Made by a program: the position numbers and the translations under genes. The notes under the pieces were generated by a model that saw only the letters and a list, made by a program, of their open reading frames with translations, searched no databases and had not been told where the DNA came from. DNA of 64,000 nucleotides, taken from Umbelopsis isabellina (taxonomy: Eukaryota > Mucoromycota > Umbelopsidomycetes > Umbelopsidales > Umbelopsidaceae). The stretch lies in assembly GCA_016758905.1 (NCBI GenBank), contig JAEPQZ010000020.1, forward strand, positions 248,001 to 312,000, read 5' to 3'. Positions 61,051 through 64,000 of the stretch are shown here, in pieces. The stretch's first letter is position 1. Every line of letters begins with the position of its first letter.

Positions 61051-62713
61051 TTAATAGATATCAGTCGCATTCTTTTCGACAGAAACCTCAATTTTATCAT
61101 CAGCGGCACCTTCTCTTTCCATATTGTCATGTTCCATGACTTTACGGACTTGTTGGGCCGCTCCAGTATCGAAGTACAACTCAATCTCCTCAAGATTCTT
61201 GCCGAGCGTTTCGGGCCAAGTAGCCCAGACTTGGAAACAAGCAAGCGCACAGAAACAGCCGTATAAGAGCCAGGTGTAGCCTTTAAGTCGATCATAGGTC
61301 GGGAGGGCGGTGTACTGAGAGACGAAGCCAGCAGCCATACCAGTAGTACAGCCAAGAGAGAAACCTCTTGCTCGAAGTGAGGGAGCCCAAATCTCAGCAC
61401 CGTAAAGCATACCAATGGTGTTCCAGGTAGCTTGCCAAACGAATGTCTCAAAGTTGTACATAAAGATGAAAGCAATGCCAGCTGCTCGACTTGGACTATC
61501 GTTACCATCCAAATATCTGACAGAAATTGCACACATGATGAAAAGAGAAATCGCAGCAACACCAGTAGCAGTAATACCAGCAAATCGTCGACCCCATTTG
61601 TCGATTCCGTAAGCGCCAATGCATGTAGCAACAAAAGCAAGCAATGTGTTCATGAGATTCAAAAGGTATTGAGTGTAGGTGTCAGTGATACCAGCACCGG
61701 CATATACAGTAGTGAAGTAGTAACTGAAAATGGCACCGCCATTAAAGATCCACCACAAAGATGATGACATGGCAATAAGAGTTCTCTTGATAGCACCCTT
61801 ATTCTTGACAAAGTTCCACCAGCTAGTTTCGTTATTTTCCTGCTCATATAACACAGCAGCCTTCATTTCATTATACTCCAACATGACATCAGCAGTCTGC
61901 TCCCCATCCGAGCGGATTCTAGTCAACACCTCGAGCGCTTCATCGTATCTATGTTGCATGATGAGCCATCTAGGAGATTCAGGGCAGACAAAGGTAATGG
62001 CCACTCCCATGGTCACCATGGGAACAAAGATGATGGAGCAAGCCAGACGCCAGCCCCAGTTAGCCGAGATGGGGAGACCAGATATAGCCAAGTTGACACC
62101 ACTAGCGGCGATGGTGATAGCTTGCCCGAACAAGAATTGAATGTTGTTGGCTGTACCTCTTGTTGTACGCTGCGCTACTTCAGAACAATACATAGCTACG
62201 CCATTATTTAGAAATCCAGCTGAAGCTCCCATAAGTATACGACCAATCATCAAAGCTGGGACGTTTGGAGATGCGATGAGCAATGCATTACCGATGATGG
62301 TGATAATGCAGCCCATAATCAGAGTTTTCTTTCTGCCAAAGTAGTCATTAAAGATACCAGCAGAAATACCTCCCACCAACTTGAAGAGATGTGGATTGAA
62401 GGTTAGAGCTTAGTACAATTTTGGATTGAGTCTTGCGGGAACCATATTTACCTGACCCAAATTAGCTACTGGACCAATAAGTTGATGCAGTGTGTACGGA
62501 ATTGTGGTCTCCGTCCATCCCATATGCCACAAGAAGGCATTTTGCTGTACCAAACCACCAGCGAAAGCTTGATTACGTCGTTAGAATATCGGTGAACACT
62601 ATGTCACTATCAATTTGCTTCTGCGTTGATTTCTTACCGTTTTCATAGTTTACACCGTCACCAGCGATTGACACTAGGATCACACATAGCCACAAATAAT
62701 TTGCACTCTTCAT
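61051..62713 (-). CDS. Sugar transporter, major facilitator superfamily
   Basis: Three exons: complement(join(61051..62379,62452..62567,62638..62713)), 506 residues. The sugar-porter signatures are present: FNDYFGRKKTLIMG after helix 2, GRILMGASAGFLNN in helix 4, CPESPRWLIMQHR at the central loop, DKWGRRFAG between helices 8 and 9, and WPETLGKNLEEIE after helix 12. About 12 spans are expected at the plasma membrane. Both internal acceptors end in AAG rather than CAG/TAG. A TATATAAG box lies at 62822-62829, about 110 bp upstream. The substrate (hexose, maltose or other) cannot be decided. Confidence 0.9.
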
Positions 62714-64000
62714 TTTTCAATCAATCGTAGCAGATTATAGATGAGAGAAGAGGTTTCTTGTTAGAGTACGTGCAAAAAAGAAAATGTGAGTAATTTGCAT
62801 TTCCATTATACGGATGGCGGACTTATATATGCTTTGTTGTTCAGCCGGTAACCAATGTTCCGTCACTTGACAATATCCCCACCTTTCAAGTGGCATAACA
62901 TCCATAAAAGGTATGGTTGCTCTTGAATCCAATATCATCAATTCTCATCACACTGACATTGACCATTATTGCAAACAAGATTTTTCGAGCAGAACTTCTG
63001 CATACTTTGTTGTTGCTAGCATGGTGTTATTGATTATAAGCTCGTTGTGACTATATAATGTTACGAGTACTTGGAATTATCTGATGGAACCTTTACATAA
63101 TGAAGTACCACCACCGCTAAATGTGGAAACCTCCACATGGCAACTCTTATCAGCTGTAGTTTGACACTGGACTCTATCATTCATTGATGGCTTAAACGTA
63201 TTCATTAACGAACTACTAGGAATACATGAGACAAATTATACCAAAAATTCAAATACATGGTAACATTATGCTTTGCAACTGAGACCTGAATTTCTTGGAT
63301 GCTTGAATAGACAAGCGACAGCATTGGTACAGCCAAATGGAGCATCAACTTCCAAGCGGGGTAATATGGAGAATTCGGAAACTTCTTTCTGGGCTCCAAA
63401 TGGTACCAATATAATGAACGGTGCTGACCAAATCCCAGGCTTATGCCCTTGAACATCATGTTAGGCACTCACCAGCTATTGCGGCGCTGAGTACTTCGTT
63501 ATTCTTATTTTGGATGCCGCGGCATTCTGCAGCAATTTGACAACAAGGTATAGTATGTTGCTTAAGTCTGTGCAGCAGCGTATCGAGCAATACTCGGTAC
63601 AATTCCCATAATACTGGTACATATTTCCAGCGAATCATAGAACTAACTCATTGCAGTTCAAAAAATTGGATTGTGTTTTATTATAATGCCTTGACTAATC
63701 GTATTTTGGAAGGTGGTGTTGTAAAAGCGTATTAAAAGACAAGTTTTGAGAGTCACTTCTCATAATAAAGTTAGATGAGCAGCCGAAAAAGCAACCAGAA
63801 AGTGGGATGATCGCGCTTTACAGCTTATGATTGCCCGTGATGGGCTTGTACATTAACAAACCTTAGTGGTCTTTCCCGCGTGGAATCGTAAATCTCCTTA
63901 TGTCCGAACCTTACCTCAGCTGAGTACATAGAAACTTTTGCAAGCGACCGAGATGTCGATATTAATATAGCAAGCATAGCTTATAAAGTATGAAACAAAC
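62714..64000. other. Gene-poor right edge; possible unassigned exon
   Basis: 1.29 kb. The left part is the transporter promoter. The minus-strand frame at 63456-63638 (beginning MIRWKYVPVLWELYRVLLDT) has a protein-like composition and ends near a GTGAGT donor, so it could be an exon, but I recognise no family and cannot find a consistent partner exon. It is not called as a gene. Confidence 0.4.

Overview
The window looks like nuclear DNA of a filamentous, early-diverging fungus, most likely Mucoromycota (Mucorales or a relative). The reasons are small spliceosomal introns (about 50-100 bp, GT-AG with a few GC-AG) in nearly every gene, close gene packing, and fungal families side by side: a KRE2/MNT1-type mannosyltransferase (GT15), a Bre4-like membrane protein, Akr1, Sqs1, an F-BAR/RhoGAP protein and a fungal GATA factor. 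It also holds families seen mainly in early-diverging fungi, such as coactosin, a CHFR-like ubiquitin ligase and a secreted GH24 lysozyme. Species assignment is inference. I rebuilt exon structures by hand from splice sites, reading phase and family conservation. Every multi-exon model given closes in frame, but none has transcript support.

Layout, left to right. 0.5-5 kb: a small PP1-docking-motif protein, a Golgi-type nucleotide-sugar transferase and an aldehyde dehydrogenase transcribed divergently from it. 5-11 kb: an F-BAR/RhoGAP protein, an Rpp38/Pop3-like RNase P/MRP subunit and a PBDC1/YPL225W homologue with two GC-AG introns. 11-13.5 kb: gene-poor, with a broken Ty3/Gypsy remnant and a short dispersed repeat. 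13.5-19.2 kb: a secreted PLC-like phosphodiesterase, a ten-exon CHFR-like E3 lacking an FHA domain, and a GT15 mannosyltransferase. 19.7-23 kb: two tandem VC0807-like membrane proteins. 23.4-34 kb: Akr1-type palmitoyltransferase, Pcd1-like Nudix hydrolase, prohibitin 1, a 62-residue Cys-rich protein, GPN3 (start codon split by an intron) and an Afr1/Bni4-like protein.

34-50.5 kb: the 1270-residue Bre4/aromatic-acid-exporter-like protein, an alpha/beta hydrolase, a small coiled-coil protein, a mitochondrial-type DEAD-box helicase, proteasome alpha1 (PSMA6/Scl1), Sqs1, ZCCHC10, Tad2, a GATA factor and coactosin. 51.7-64 kb is less housekeeping-like: a DEK/SAP-like protein, an MFSD1-like transporter, an intronless dehalogenase-type hydrolase, the GH24 lysozyme, a 7-TM receptor and a sugar transporter, separated by longer AT-rich spacers.

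Most of this is ordinary fungal chromosome with genes of unrelated function. RNA-related genes recur (RNase P subunit, DEAD-box helicase, Sqs1, ZCCHC10, Tad2), but I see no operon-like or cluster logic joining them. No tRNA, rRNA or CRISPR was recognised, and I found no convincing undescribed multi-gene system. The most interesting items are gene-structure oddities (split start codon, paired GC-AG introns, possible 10-nt exon), the FHA-less CHFR-like gene, the tandem VC0807-like pair, and two genes with bacterial-type domains (lysozyme, dehalogenase-like hydrolase).
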